The notes under the pieces are model-generated. The model saw only the letters and a program-made list of their open reading frames with translations, had not been told where the DNA came from and did no database searches. From Pseudomonadota bacterium (GTDB lineage Bacteria > Pseudomonadota > Alphaproteobacteria > Rhizobiales > Rhizobiaceae), in NCBI GenBank assembly GCA_023422735.1, contig JAFAGL010000108.1, forward strand, positions 1 through 5,144: 5,144 nt of DNA, read 5' to 3'. Shown here piece by piece: positions 1 to 4,855 of this stretch (the first letter of the stretch is position 1; every line of letters begins with the position of its first letter). The position numbers were made by a program, and so were the translations under genes.

Positions 1-2
1 GG

Positions 3-431
3 CGTACAGTCCGCGCCAATGTCGTGGTCTTCGAGAACCGTAAGAACGGTAACATGATGGGCGTACCTTTGACGAAACGCGCCCAAGCAGCCATTCAGCG
101 CAGGCGTTCTGCCTCAACTCACCCCGAGGGCCCCTTCAAGGACATCACCTATGAGCGCGCGCGGGATGTACTTCGGCAAATCTATAAGAAGCTCGGCGGT
201 GAATACGCCAAGATAACCCAGCCGTTTCACGTCTTTAGGCACTCCTGTGCAAGCCGTATGGCAACCCGAGGTGTCGACGCAAAGCGTATCAAAGAGTGGA
301 TGGATCATGCCTCCTTCGTGACCACTGAGCGGTATATGAAGTTAGCACCTTCAGCCTTGGAGCTGGCTGCCTCAGCCTTGGAGCCGGATGCTGCTCACCC
401 TGCATTGAGGGTGGTTGGAGCTTCCGACTAA
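3..431 (+). CDS. Site-specific tyrosine recombinase (phage-type integrase), C-terminal part, 5' end outside the window
   Basis: This is the C-terminal catalytic part of a phage-type integrase, which cuts and rejoins DNA at att sites through a covalent tyrosine intermediate. The reading frame is open to the left edge, so the GTG at 24 is an internal codon and not the start. Counting from that GTG, visible active-site features are a candidate beta-hairpin lysine (Lys7, in RKNG), the HxxRH box (His69 and Arg72), His95 in WMDH at the position of the family LGH histidine, and the nucleophile Tyr104 in ERYMKL. The first catalytic arginine should lie upstream of the window. The catalytic domain looks intact from the hairpin onward. 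About 31 residues follow the tyrosine, including a short duplicated SALE segment. The gene points toward the tRNA/att junction and ends in TAA, followed by a terminator. Confidence 0.9.
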   Translation, partial: RTVRANVVVFENRKNGNMMGVPLTKRAQAAIQRRRSASTHPEGPFKDITYERARDVLRQIYKKLGGEYAKITQPFHVFRHSCASRMATRGVDAKRIKEWMDHASFVTTERYMKLAPSALELAASALEPDAAHPALRVVGASD

Positions 432-465
432 GGCAAGACGCGCTCTTAACATTTAGGGAATAAAG

Positions 466-495
466 AGGCCTGGCTAGTAGCTGGGCCTTTCCTTT
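466..495 (+). terminator. Rho-independent terminator after the integrase gene
   Basis: A 10-bp stem (466-475 with 479-488, including two G-T wobble pairs) closes on a 3-base loop AGT and runs into a pyrimidine-rich tail, TTCCTTT. It lies 35 bases after the integrase stop codon on the same strand, so it should end the integrase transcript before the tRNA gene. Confidence 0.75.
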
Positions 496-517
496 AATCC
501 CTTGCTGTGTCACGGGC

Positions 518-547
518 TTGAACTTGTGACATAGCTTGTGACATAGC
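518..547 (+). promoter_or_regulatory. Candidate promoter of the tRNA-Leu gene
   Basis: TTGAAC (518-523) resembles a -35 element and CATAGC (542-547) is a weak -10 element 18 bases later. Transcription would start near 554, about 10 bases before the mature tRNA. The match is modest and overlaps the direct repeats. Confidence 0.3.
523..546. repeat. Two perfect tandem copies of a 12-bp unit, CTTGTGACATAG
   Basis: The unit occurs at 523-534 and, directly abutting, at 535-546. The inverted pair GTGTCAC (about 507-513) and GTGACAC (about 556-562) flanks it. Tandem short repeats near an att site and integrase gene resemble arm-type binding sites of tyrosine recombinases or excisionase sites. The same stretch also overlaps the likely promoter of the tRNA gene. 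Function is inferred from position only. Confidence 0.6.
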
Positions 548-563
548 AGTGCCACGGTGACAC

Positions 564-650
564 GCGGGCGTGGCGGAATTGGCATACGCACGAGACTTAA
601 AATCTCGCGTCCTCAGTGACTTACGGGTTCGAACCCCGTCGCCCGCACCA
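564..650 (+). tRNA. tRNA-Leu (anticodon UAA), complete with encoded CCA
   Basis: The 87-nt sequence folds as a full class II tRNA. The acceptor strands are GCGGGCG (564-570) and CGCCCGC (640-646), followed by A and an encoded CCA (648-650). The anticodon stem is CGAGA/TCTCG (591-595 with 603-607) around the loop CTTAAAA, which gives anticodon TAA at 598-600, reading UUA leucine codons. A long variable arm spans 608-622, as expected for leucine. The T arm is ACGGG-TTCGAAC-CCCGT (623-639). All stems pair, so the gene looks functional. It sits between the integrase gene and the orphaned tRNA 3' half, on the island side of the junction, so it is probably carried by the element. Confidence 0.95.
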
Positions 651-657
651 CCGTGCA

Positions 658-716
658 GCAGACTTAAAATCCCTCGATCTATGATCGTACGGGTTCGATT
701 CCCGTCGCCCGCACCA
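658..716 (+). pseudogene. Orphaned 3' half of a second tRNA-Leu(UAA): island attachment-site remnant
   Basis: From the anticodon loop onward this is a normal tRNA-Leu 3' half: loop CTTAAAA (663-669), 3' anticodon strand TCCCT (670-674), a well-paired variable arm CGATC-TAT-GATCG (674-686), a T arm ACGGG-TTCGATT-CCCGT (689-705), the acceptor 3' strand CGCCCGC (706-712) and ACCA. The D arm and acceptor 5' strand are absent. The five bases before the loop, GCAGA, do not pair with TCCCT beyond the two loop-proximal pairs (apart from an outer G-T wobble), so the original partner, presumably AGGGA, has been replaced. This is the pattern left when an element integrates at the anticodon loop and displaces the host 3' half. 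The remnant should not make a tRNA, but it encodes, antisense, the end of the neighbouring hydrolase. Confidence 0.85.
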
Positions 717-1680
717 TCTCCGCCTTTTCCGCCAGGCGTTTGATAAACGCGACTACCTTCTTTGTTTCCGCGTATTGCGGCATGTGGCCGATACCGTGCA
801 GCAGCTCAAACTCAAGGCCGGGGATCTGCTCGCGCATGCGCAGGCCATGGATTTCGTGTTCGAGCACCTTGTCCGCCGAGCCGTAAAGAATGCCCACAGG
901 CATCTGCAATTCGCCATAGCGGCGCTGCTGGTTTGCCAGATCGCGCGGGATGGCGACGAGATCGGTGGAGGCTGCGTAGAAATGGCTTGGCCGCAGACCA
1001 AGCATCGCACCGCCTTCCACCGCGAAATCGTCTGGTGCCGTTTGCGGCCCGAACACGAAGTCGATCGTCGCGTCGGCATTGCGCACGGATAAGGGCACGG
1101 CAAAAGTGTGCGCGATGAAACGGCGCAACCATGGCGAACCGATGTAAAGTGCACGAAACTCGGGCCGCAACGTGTCCACCGGTTGCGTCAATGGCGATAA
1201 AAGAGCCAGGCCTGAAATCTTGCCAGGAAAATCCAGCGCGGTCGCCAGCGCGATTGCGCCGCCCAGCGAGTGCCCGACCAGCAAGGGCCGGTCGAGTTCA
1301 AGCTTGTCGATGAAAGCGGTGATCATGTTCGCCTGCTCGGTCAAACGTCCGCTCGAACCCGTTGCGCGTGTGGAATGGCCAGATCCTTCACGGTCGATTG
1401 CGATCAGCCGGTAGCCGGGGCCGAAGGCTTCCATCAACGGGCGACGCATATGGTGGTAATGGCCCCCCAGACCGTGGATGAAAAGGATCGGGCGACCTTC
1501 GCCGATTTCGTAATAATGAATGCGGCTGTTGTTGATCTGGACGAAGTGGCCCAGCGGCTGAACGAGTTGGTTGCTTTGGGCAACGATGCGCCGGGTCGCA
1601 ATCAACCCCCAAAGGACCACGCCGAGCAGCGCGCCCGCGGCGAGGATGAGAACGACCAGAGCGATTTTGAGCGCCAGCAT
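679..1680 (-). CDS. Membrane-anchored alpha/beta hydrolase (serine hydrolase fold), substrate unknown
   Basis: This 333-residue protein has the alpha/beta hydrolase fold. The catalytic triad is visible as Ser138 in GHSLGG, Asp270 in YGSADK and His299 in GIGHMP. The oxyanion-side motif is FIHGLGG (67-73). Residues 4-27 form one hydrophobic helix followed by RR, so the catalytic domain is likely tethered to the inner membrane by an N-terminal anchor or uncleaved signal. The fold covers esterases, lipases, haloperoxidases and C-C hydrolases, so the substrate cannot be named. The start at 1680 is supported by AAGGGAC five bases upstream of ATG. The last 12 residues, from Met322, are read antisense through the orphaned tRNA-Leu half, and the TAG stop lies in its variable arm. 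The gene is separated from wrbA upstream by a terminator, so it probably has its own promoter. A weak candidate (TTTGCA, 16 bases, TAAAAA on the minus strand) lies between the two. Confidence 0.9.
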   Translation of the reverse strand: MLALKIALVVLILAAGALLGVVLWGLIATRRIVAQSNQLVQPLGHFVQINNSRIHYYEIGEGRPILFIHGLGGHYHHMRRPLMEAFGPGYRLIAIDREGSGHSTRATGSSGRLTEQANMITAFIDKLELDRPLLVGHSLGGAIALATALDFPGKISGLALLSPLTQPVDTLRPEFRALYIGSPWLRRFIAHTFAVPLSVRNADATIDFVFGPQTAPDDFAVEGGAMLGLRPSHFYAASTDLVAIPRDLANQQRRYGELQMPVGILYGSADKVLEHEIHGLRMREQIPGLEFELLHGIGHMPQYAETKKVVAFIKRLAEKAEMVRATGIEPVRS

Positions 1681-1741
1681 GCAAGTCCCTTTGTCGGATC
1701 GGGTAGGTTGTTTTTACCGGCTCACGGCAGGCTGCAAAGCA

Positions 1742-1769
1742 AAACGGGCAGTCGTTTGACCGCCCGTTT
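1742..1769 (-). terminator. Terminator hairpin downstream of wrbA
   Basis: An 8-bp perfect stem AAACGGGC/GCCCGTTT, extended inward by four pairs (one G-T), closes on a 4-base loop. On the minus strand it is followed by TTGCTTTG after the stem's own T run. It starts 24 bases after the wrbA stop codon and lies upstream of the hydrolase start, so it should separate the two transcripts. Confidence 0.75.
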
Positions 1770-1793
1770 CATCATTGGGTATTCCGCGCCCGC

Positions 1794-2393
1794 TTAGCCG
1801 TGGAGCTTGGCTGCAATTTCTGCAACCCGCTTGCCCTGGAAGCTCGCGCCTTCCAGTTCCTGCGCCGAAGGCTGGCGTGAGCCATCCCCATCGGAGGTCG
1901 TGGTCATGCCGTAAGGCGCGCCGCCGCGCACGACATCATTGCCCATCTGGCCTTGATAGGCATAGGACAGCGGCACGATGATCATGCCGTGATGCTGCAG
2001 GTGCACCTGTGTCGAAATCAGCGCGATTTCGGCGCCGCCATGCTGGGTGGCGGTGGAAACCATGACCGACCCGACCTTGTTCAACAGCGCGCCACGTGCC
2101 CAAAGGGGGCCGGTCTGGTCGAAAAAGTTCTTCAACTGAGCAGCCATTGCGCCATAGCGTGTCGAGGCGCCAACGATGATCGCATCGTAGTTTTCGAGTT
2201 CCAGCGGATCGGCAATCGGCGCGTCCTGGTCGAGCTTGTAATGGGCAGCTTTGGCGACTTCGGGCGGAACCAGTTCGGCCACTCTTTTGATTGTCACGTC
2301 AGCACCGGCCTGGCGCGCGCCTTCGGCGGCAGCCTTTGCCATTTGCTCCATGTGACCCCAGCTCGAATAATAAAGAACAAGTACCTTTGCCAT
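1794..2393 (-). CDS. wrbA: NAD(P)H:quinone oxidoreductase, WrbA type (flavodoxin-like FMN protein)
   Basis: WrbA-family proteins are cytosolic tetrameric FMN enzymes that reduce quinones by two electrons at the cost of NAD(P)H, avoiding semiquinone radicals; the family is linked to oxidative and stationary-phase stress. The 199-residue length is the family norm. The phosphate-binding FMN loop is YYSSWGHME (8-16). The second flavin loop is STRYGAMAAQ (77-86), close to the E. coli PTRFGNM pattern but with Ser for Pro. The loop STATQHGG (113-120), HHG (134-136) and the C-terminal signature GDGSRQPS (169-176) are all present. The start is supported by AGGAG seven bases upstream of ATG. The gene is divergent from the CinA-domain gene, with 196 bases between them that must hold both promoters. 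A weak minus-strand match (TTGAAC at 2476-2481, TAGCTC at 2454-2459) could drive wrbA. Confidence 0.95.
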   Translation of the reverse strand: MAKVLVLYYSSWGHMEQMAKAAAEGARQAGADVTIKRVAELVPPEVAKAAHYKLDQDAPIADPLELENYDAIIVGASTRYGAMAAQLKNFFDQTGPLWARGALLNKVGSVMVSTATQHGGAEIALISTQVHLQHHGMIIVPLSYAYQGQMGNDVVRGGAPYGMTTTSDGDGSRQPSAQELEGASFQGKRVAEIAAKLHG

Positions 2394-2523
2394 AACTGCT
2401 CCTCGCGATTGAAATGTTGTGACCCCGATGCGATCCGGGCCTGCTTTGCGATGGAGCTAGGGTAACGCCGTGACCGTTCAATGAAAGACGCGTGCTTCAG
2501 GACAGATTGTTCACGAAACCAAT

Positions 2524-2547
2524 CCTGTTGCCGCCGAGAACAGGCGG
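2524..2547 (+). repeat. Inverted repeats in the leader of the CinA-domain gene
   Basis: Two overlapping, mutually exclusive hairpins can form: CCTGTT/AACAGG (2524-2529 with 2539-2544) and CCGCC/GGCGG (2531-2535 with 2543-2547). They lie about 43 bases before the start codon without a T tract. They may be a leader structure or chance, and nothing links them to a known regulator. Confidence 0.3.
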
Positions 2548-2589
2548 GACTACAGGAAGAGTGTCAGTCTTGCCGACCGGGAAAATCCT

Positions 2590-3333
2590 ATGAGTGAACT
2601 CGTAACTGCCGCCATGATCGTGATCGGAGACGAGATCCTGTCGGGCCGCACCAAAGACAAGAATATCGGGCATCTTGCAGATATGCTGACTGCAGTGGGA
2701 ATTGACCTGAAAGAAGTCAGGATCGTTCCCGACGAAGAAGATGAGATTGTCGCGGCGGTGAACGCGTTGCGTGCCCGCTACACTTATCTGTTCACCACGG
2801 GCGGCATCGGCCCCACCCATGATGATATTACCGCCGATTCGATTTCGAAGGCCTTCGGGCTGGTCTGCGACTATGATGCCAAAGCCTATGCAATGATGGA
2901 AAAGCATTACGAGGCGCGAGGCATGGAGTTCACGCAAGCGCGCAAGCGCATGGCGCGGATGCCGGTTGGGGCGACCCATATCGACAATCCGATTTCGCTC
3001 GCGCCGGGCTTCAAAATCGGCAACGTTCACGTCATGGCCGGCGTCCCGTCTATTTTTCAGGCCATGCTCGACAATGTTTTGCCGACGTTGAAGACCGGCG
3101 CCAGGATGCTTTCTGCGACTGTTCATTGTCCGTTGGGCGAGGGCACCATCGGCGGGCCTTTGGGTGAGATTCAAAAAGCGCATCCCGATACGATTATCGG
3201 CTCTTATCCGAAATATGCCGAAGGCAGCTTTTATACCGAACTGGTGGTGCGGGCGCGCGATGCCGAGTTGCTCGAAACAGTCCGGGCGGAAGTCGCGGCA
3301 ATGGTGGAAAGGTTGATAACAGAAGCTGCATAA
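2590..3333 (+). CDS. CinA/MoCF-domain protein (competence/damage-inducible protein A family, COG1058), short form
   Basis: The 247-residue protein carries the MoCF (molybdopterin-binding-like) domain found at the N-terminus of CinA. Diagnostic motifs are IGDEILSG (12-19), the phosphate-binding stretch TTGGIGPTHDDIT (69-81), the MPVGA segment (124-128) and MAGVP (149-153). Full-length CinA adds a C-terminal NMN deamidase (PncC) domain, which is absent here; roughly 250-residue single-domain forms are normal in alphaproteobacteria. In CinA this domain acts on ADP-ribose-like pyrophosphates, while the related eukaryotic FAD synthase domain acts in flavin metabolism, so the activity of this stand-alone form cannot be fixed from sequence. 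It is often annotated 'competence/damage-inducible', but nothing here shows either role. The ribosome site is weak (GGGAAA before ATG). gpt follows 104 bases downstream on the same strand and may be co-transcribed. Confidence 0.88.
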   Translation: MSELVTAAMIVIGDEILSGRTKDKNIGHLADMLTAVGIDLKEVRIVPDEEDEIVAAVNALRARYTYLFTTGGIGPTHDDITADSISKAFGLVCDYDAKAYAMMEKHYEARGMEFTQARKRMARMPVGATHIDNPISLAPGFKIGNVHVMAGVPSIFQAMLDNVLPTLKTGARMLSATVHCPLGEGTIGGPLGEIQKAHPDTIIGSYPKYAEGSFYTELVVRARDAELLETVRAEVAAMVERLITEAA

Positions 3334-3437
3334 AGGGCACGTTCGAATGTTATCCGCCGACTTTAAGAATGGCGGGCTCTTGCCAGAGCTGGCATTTTGC
3401 GGCTAACCCCGCGCACCCTTATTTTGCGGAGCCTGTG

Positions 3438-3935
3438 ATGTCTCTTCCGGAGAAAGCCTTTCCCGTTTCGTGGGATCAGTTCCACCGTGATGCGCGCGCG
3501 CTCGCTTGGCGCCTTTCGCCAAACAAGGAGCAATGGAAAGCAATCGTCTGCATCACGCGCGGCGGTCTGGTTCCTGCCGCTGTGATTGCGCGCGAACTGG
3601 GCATCCGGGTTATCGAAACCGTTTGTGTCGCGTCCTATCATGAATATTCCGCGCAGGGCGACATGCAGGTCCTGAAGGAGATTGCGCCGAACCTTTGCGA
3701 AAACGGGGGCGCGGAAGTGCTGATCGTCGATGATCTGACCGATACCGGAAAAACGGCGGCAATCGTTCGCGCAATGCTGCCAAAGGCGCATTTTGCCGCC
3801 ATGTACGCCAAGCCAAAGGGTCGCCCGCTGGTGGATACTTTCGTGACGGAAGTTTCGCAGGATACCTGGATTTTCTTCCCATGGGACATGGGGTTCACTT
3901 TCCAGAAACCGATCTCGGAAGGCCAGGCCGGCTGA
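3438..3935 (+). CDS. gpt: Xanthine-guanine phosphoribosyltransferase
   Basis: Gpt transfers phosphoribosyl from PRPP to guanine, xanthine or hypoxanthine, the purine salvage step that yields GMP, XMP or IMP. The protein is closely similar along its length to E. coli Gpt as remembered: SWDQFHRDARALAWRL (11-26), ITRGGLVPAAVIARELGIR (39-57), the PRPP-binding loop IVDDLTDTGKT (96-106), AKPKGRPLVD (124-133) and the base-binding region WIFFPWDMG (144-152). The start at 3438 gives 165 residues (E. coli has about 152) and has GGAG eight bases upstream. An ATG at 3369 would add 23 residues that match nothing in the family, so I reject it. A weak promoter-like pair (TTGCGG 3397-3402, TATTTT 3420-3425) lies just upstream, but co-transcription with the CinA-domain gene is equally possible. 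The gene ends 5 bases from the end of the convergent ynfA. Confidence 0.95.
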   Translation: MSLPEKAFPVSWDQFHRDARALAWRLSPNKEQWKAIVCITRGGLVPAAVIARELGIRVIETVCVASYHEYSAQGDMQVLKEIAPNLCENGGAEVLIVDDLTDTGKTAAIVRAMLPKAHFAAMYAKPKGRPLVDTFVTEVSQDTWIFFPWDMGFTFQKPISEGQAG

Positions 3936-3940
3936 AGACT

Positions 3941-4261
3941 TTATCGCGGTGCGGCGATGATCACCGCCGCGCCCGCCAGGCAGATTGCTGCGCCCGCGAG
4001 ATCGAATCGATCCGGCCGCAAACCTTCCGCCAGCCACAACCATAAAAGCGATCCGGCTATATAAATACCGCCATAGGCAGCATAGATGCGCCCGGCGGCC
4101 GGGCTGTCTACCATTGCGAGCGCGATGGCGAACACGATCAGCGATCCAAGGCCCGGCAGCAACCAAAGCGCGGATTTCTCCAGTCGCCACCAGGCAAAGA
4201 ACGCAAAGCAGCCAGCGATCTCGGCACCGGCCGCCAAAACATAAAGCAGGATTGTCGGCAT
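3941..4261 (-). CDS. ynfA: YnfA/UPF0060 family small inner-membrane protein
   Basis: This 106-residue protein is almost wholly hydrophobic, with four predicted membrane helices at about 3-25, 31-51, 59-79 and 85-104. It has the family signatures AEIAGCFAFFAWWR (13-26) and GRIYAAYGGIYIAGSLLW (57-74). YnfA proteins are related in fold to small multidrug resistance (SMR) transporters, and some members, such as Shigella YnfA, export cationic compounds. Glu14 in the first helix is placed like the key SMR glutamate. Whether this copy transports drugs is unknown. The start is supported by AAGGAG six bases before ATG. It is monocistronic here and convergent with gpt. An inverted repeat in its last codons (GCGGTG 3946-3951 with CACCGC 3962-3967) could act on the gpt transcript, but it may simply reflect coding sequence. 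Confidence 0.93.
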   Translation of the reverse strand: MPTILLYVLAAGAEIAGCFAFFAWWRLEKSALWLLPGLGSLIVFAIALAMVDSPAAGRIYAAYGGIYIAGSLLWLWLAEGLRPDRFDLAGAAICLAGAAVIIAAPR

Positions 4262-4301
4262 TCGATCTCCTTGGCGCGTCCGTCGCTGTGGCGCTCACCG
4301 A

Positions 4302-4329
4302 ATCACAACAGCACGGATTTCGTGGTCAA
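4302..4329 (-). promoter_or_regulatory. Candidate promoter of ynfA
   Basis: On the minus strand TTGACC (4324-4329) and TGTGAT (4302-4307) are 16 bases apart, matching five and four of six consensus bases. Transcription would start near 4295, giving a leader of about 34 nt before the ynfA ATG. A GANTC sequence (4300-4304), the recognition site of the alphaproteobacterial CcrM methylase, overlaps the -10 element. Confidence 0.45.
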
Positions 4330-4336
4330 AGGACTG

Positions 4337-4368
4337 TCACCGTCGATCCCACACAAGCGCAACGGTGA
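4337..4368. repeat. Inverted repeat TCACCGT / ACGGTGA
   Basis: Perfect 7-bp arms at 4337-4343 and 4362-4368 are separated by 18 bases. It lies upstream of the ynfA promoter and could be an operator or a hairpin. No known regulator site is recognised. Confidence 0.4.
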
Positions 4369-4387
4369 TCCGCGACGAAGGCGACGT

Positions 4388-4410
4388 GGCGGTCGAGCTC
4401 GAGAACCGCC
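4388..4410. repeat. Nested palindrome: GGCGGT / ACCGCC around TCGAGCTCGA
   Basis: Outer 6-bp arms (4388-4393 and 4405-4410) enclose a 10-bp perfect palindrome (4393-4402). There is no T tract, so it is not a standard terminator. It may be a protein-binding site or the hairpin of a decayed transcript. Confidence 0.4.
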
Positions 4411-4586
4411 GGATATGTGAAATGGGTGTGGCGGCATTGTTTAATCGCCAAGGTTGCTTTGCAAACCAAAGCGACATGCCAAGGCTTTGGCGCAATGCGT
4501 TGGCTGTCTTGCGTTTCTCAGTTCTGAGCGGTTTTACGGCCTTATCATCAGCGCATCAGGCAAGTGTGCTTGCTGCGAACTCCCCG

Positions 4587-4595
4587 TTATCCACA
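4587..4595 (+). promoter_or_regulatory. Perfect DnaA box TTATCCACA
   Basis: The nonamer equals the bacterial DnaA-box consensus. It is about 250 bases upstream of the NrdR box and 514 bases upstream of the nrdJ start. DnaA is known to influence ribonucleotide reductase transcription in E. coli, which makes the position suggestive. A single box can occur by chance in 5 kb, and I see no second good box nearby. Confidence 0.4.
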
Positions 4596-4643
4596 TATCT
4601 GCCTTCAACATCTTGTGTCGGCTAAATCCGCATAAACGAATCC

Positions 4644-4672
4644 TTGACCGGGTGTTGTGTTCGGCGCTTAAT
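4644..4672 (+). promoter_or_regulatory. Candidate sigma-70-type promoter in the nrdJ upstream region
   Basis: TTGACC (4644-4649), a 17-base spacer and CTTAAT (4667-4672) match five and four of six consensus bases. Transcription would start near 4679. It could be a distal nrdJ promoter or drive a small RNA, since hairpins CGCTTC/GAAGCG (4681-4697) and TACGG/CCGTA (4716-4728) follow directly. A GANTC site (4638-4642) lies just upstream of the -35. Confidence 0.4.
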
Positions 4673-4680
4673 GGCTCATG

Positions 4681-4728
4681 CGCTTCCTGGCGAAGCGTGG
4701 TGGCCGGTGTGAGTATACGGCTTCCGTA
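4681..4728 (+). repeat. Two small stem-loops after the candidate distal promoter
   Basis: The first has a 6-bp stem (4681-4686 with 4692-4697) and a 5-base loop. The second has a 5-bp stem (4716-4720 with 4724-4728) and a 3-base loop. They would form at the 5' end of any transcript from the promoter at 4644-4672. Confidence 0.35.
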
Positions 4729-4820
4729 AGTGAATATGCTGATCATCGAAAGCAGTGCAACGACCGTGCAGGGCGCGTACGGCGTGGGGTTTTCCGCGCG
4801 GCCATATATCTGCGCAGTCC

Positions 4821-4849
4821 TTCAAGTAACGCGTAGTTAACACTATATA
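4821..4849 (+). promoter_or_regulatory. Likely core promoter of nrdJ
   Basis: TTCAAG (4821-4826) and TATATA (4844-4849) are 17 bases apart, and the -10 lies inside the NrdR box. Transcription would start near 4856, giving a leader of about 245 nt. The -35 match is weak; the main support is the overlap with the repressor site. Confidence 0.5.
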
Positions 4850-4855
4850 TGGTGT
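4840..4855. promoter_or_regulatory. NrdR box (operator of the ribonucleotide reductase repressor)
   Basis: ACACTATATATGGTGT matches 15 of 16 positions of the published NrdR-box consensus (acaCwAtATaTwGtgt), the exception being G at position 12. NrdR is an ATP/dATP-sensing zinc-ribbon repressor of ribonucleotide reductase genes, and this palindrome stands 245 bases upstream of nrdJ on the same strand. It overlaps the likely -10 region (TATATA 4844-4849), so binding would block polymerase. NrdR boxes usually come in pairs a whole number of helical turns apart. The only partner is a degenerate one around 4799-4814, with the same ATATAT core 41 bases upstream. Confidence 0.85.

Larger units (their letters stand above)
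1..671. mobile_element. Right end of a tRNA-Leu-integrated genomic island or prophage (rest lies outside the window)
   Basis: This stretch combines the 3' end of a tyrosine recombinase gene, a terminator, short direct repeats, a complete tRNA-Leu(UAA) gene and an orphaned tRNA-Leu 3' half at the chromosome boundary. Tyrosine recombinases commonly integrate into tRNA genes and restore the tRNA with a copy of its 3' part carried by the element, leaving the displaced original 3' part at the far junction. The boundary is placed in the 12-bp sequence AGACTTAAAATC (660-671), the anticodon-loop region shared by both tRNA sequences. The other end, which should carry a rebuilt tRNA-Leu, is not in the window, so the size and cargo of the element are unknown. 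The exact crossover is inferred. Confidence 0.6.

Noticed and set aside
523..546. CRISPR-like repeat array
   Set aside because: There are only two abutting 12-bp copies with no spacer between them.
564..716. Intact tRNA as the host copy rebuilt by an element that was later deleted down to a few bases
   Set aside because: The anticodon-stem 5' strand of the intact tRNA (CGAGA) cannot have paired with the remnant's TCCCT, so the two do not derive from one split gene.
812..1154. Several long open frames on both strands across the hydrolase gene
   Set aside because: They are shadows of the hydrolase coding sequence in a high-GC region; only the hydrolase frame carries a complete catalytic triad and a ribosome site.
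3369..3437. Upstream in-frame ATG that would extend gpt by 23 residues
   Set aside because: The extra residues match nothing in the Gpt family, while the ATG at 3438 has a ribosome site and gives the expected N-terminus.
4365..4625. 86-codon open frame on the plus strand with a GC-rich beginning
   Set aside because: There is no ribosome site and no recognisable family, and coding-like composition fades after about 20 codons. At most it is a gene fragment.
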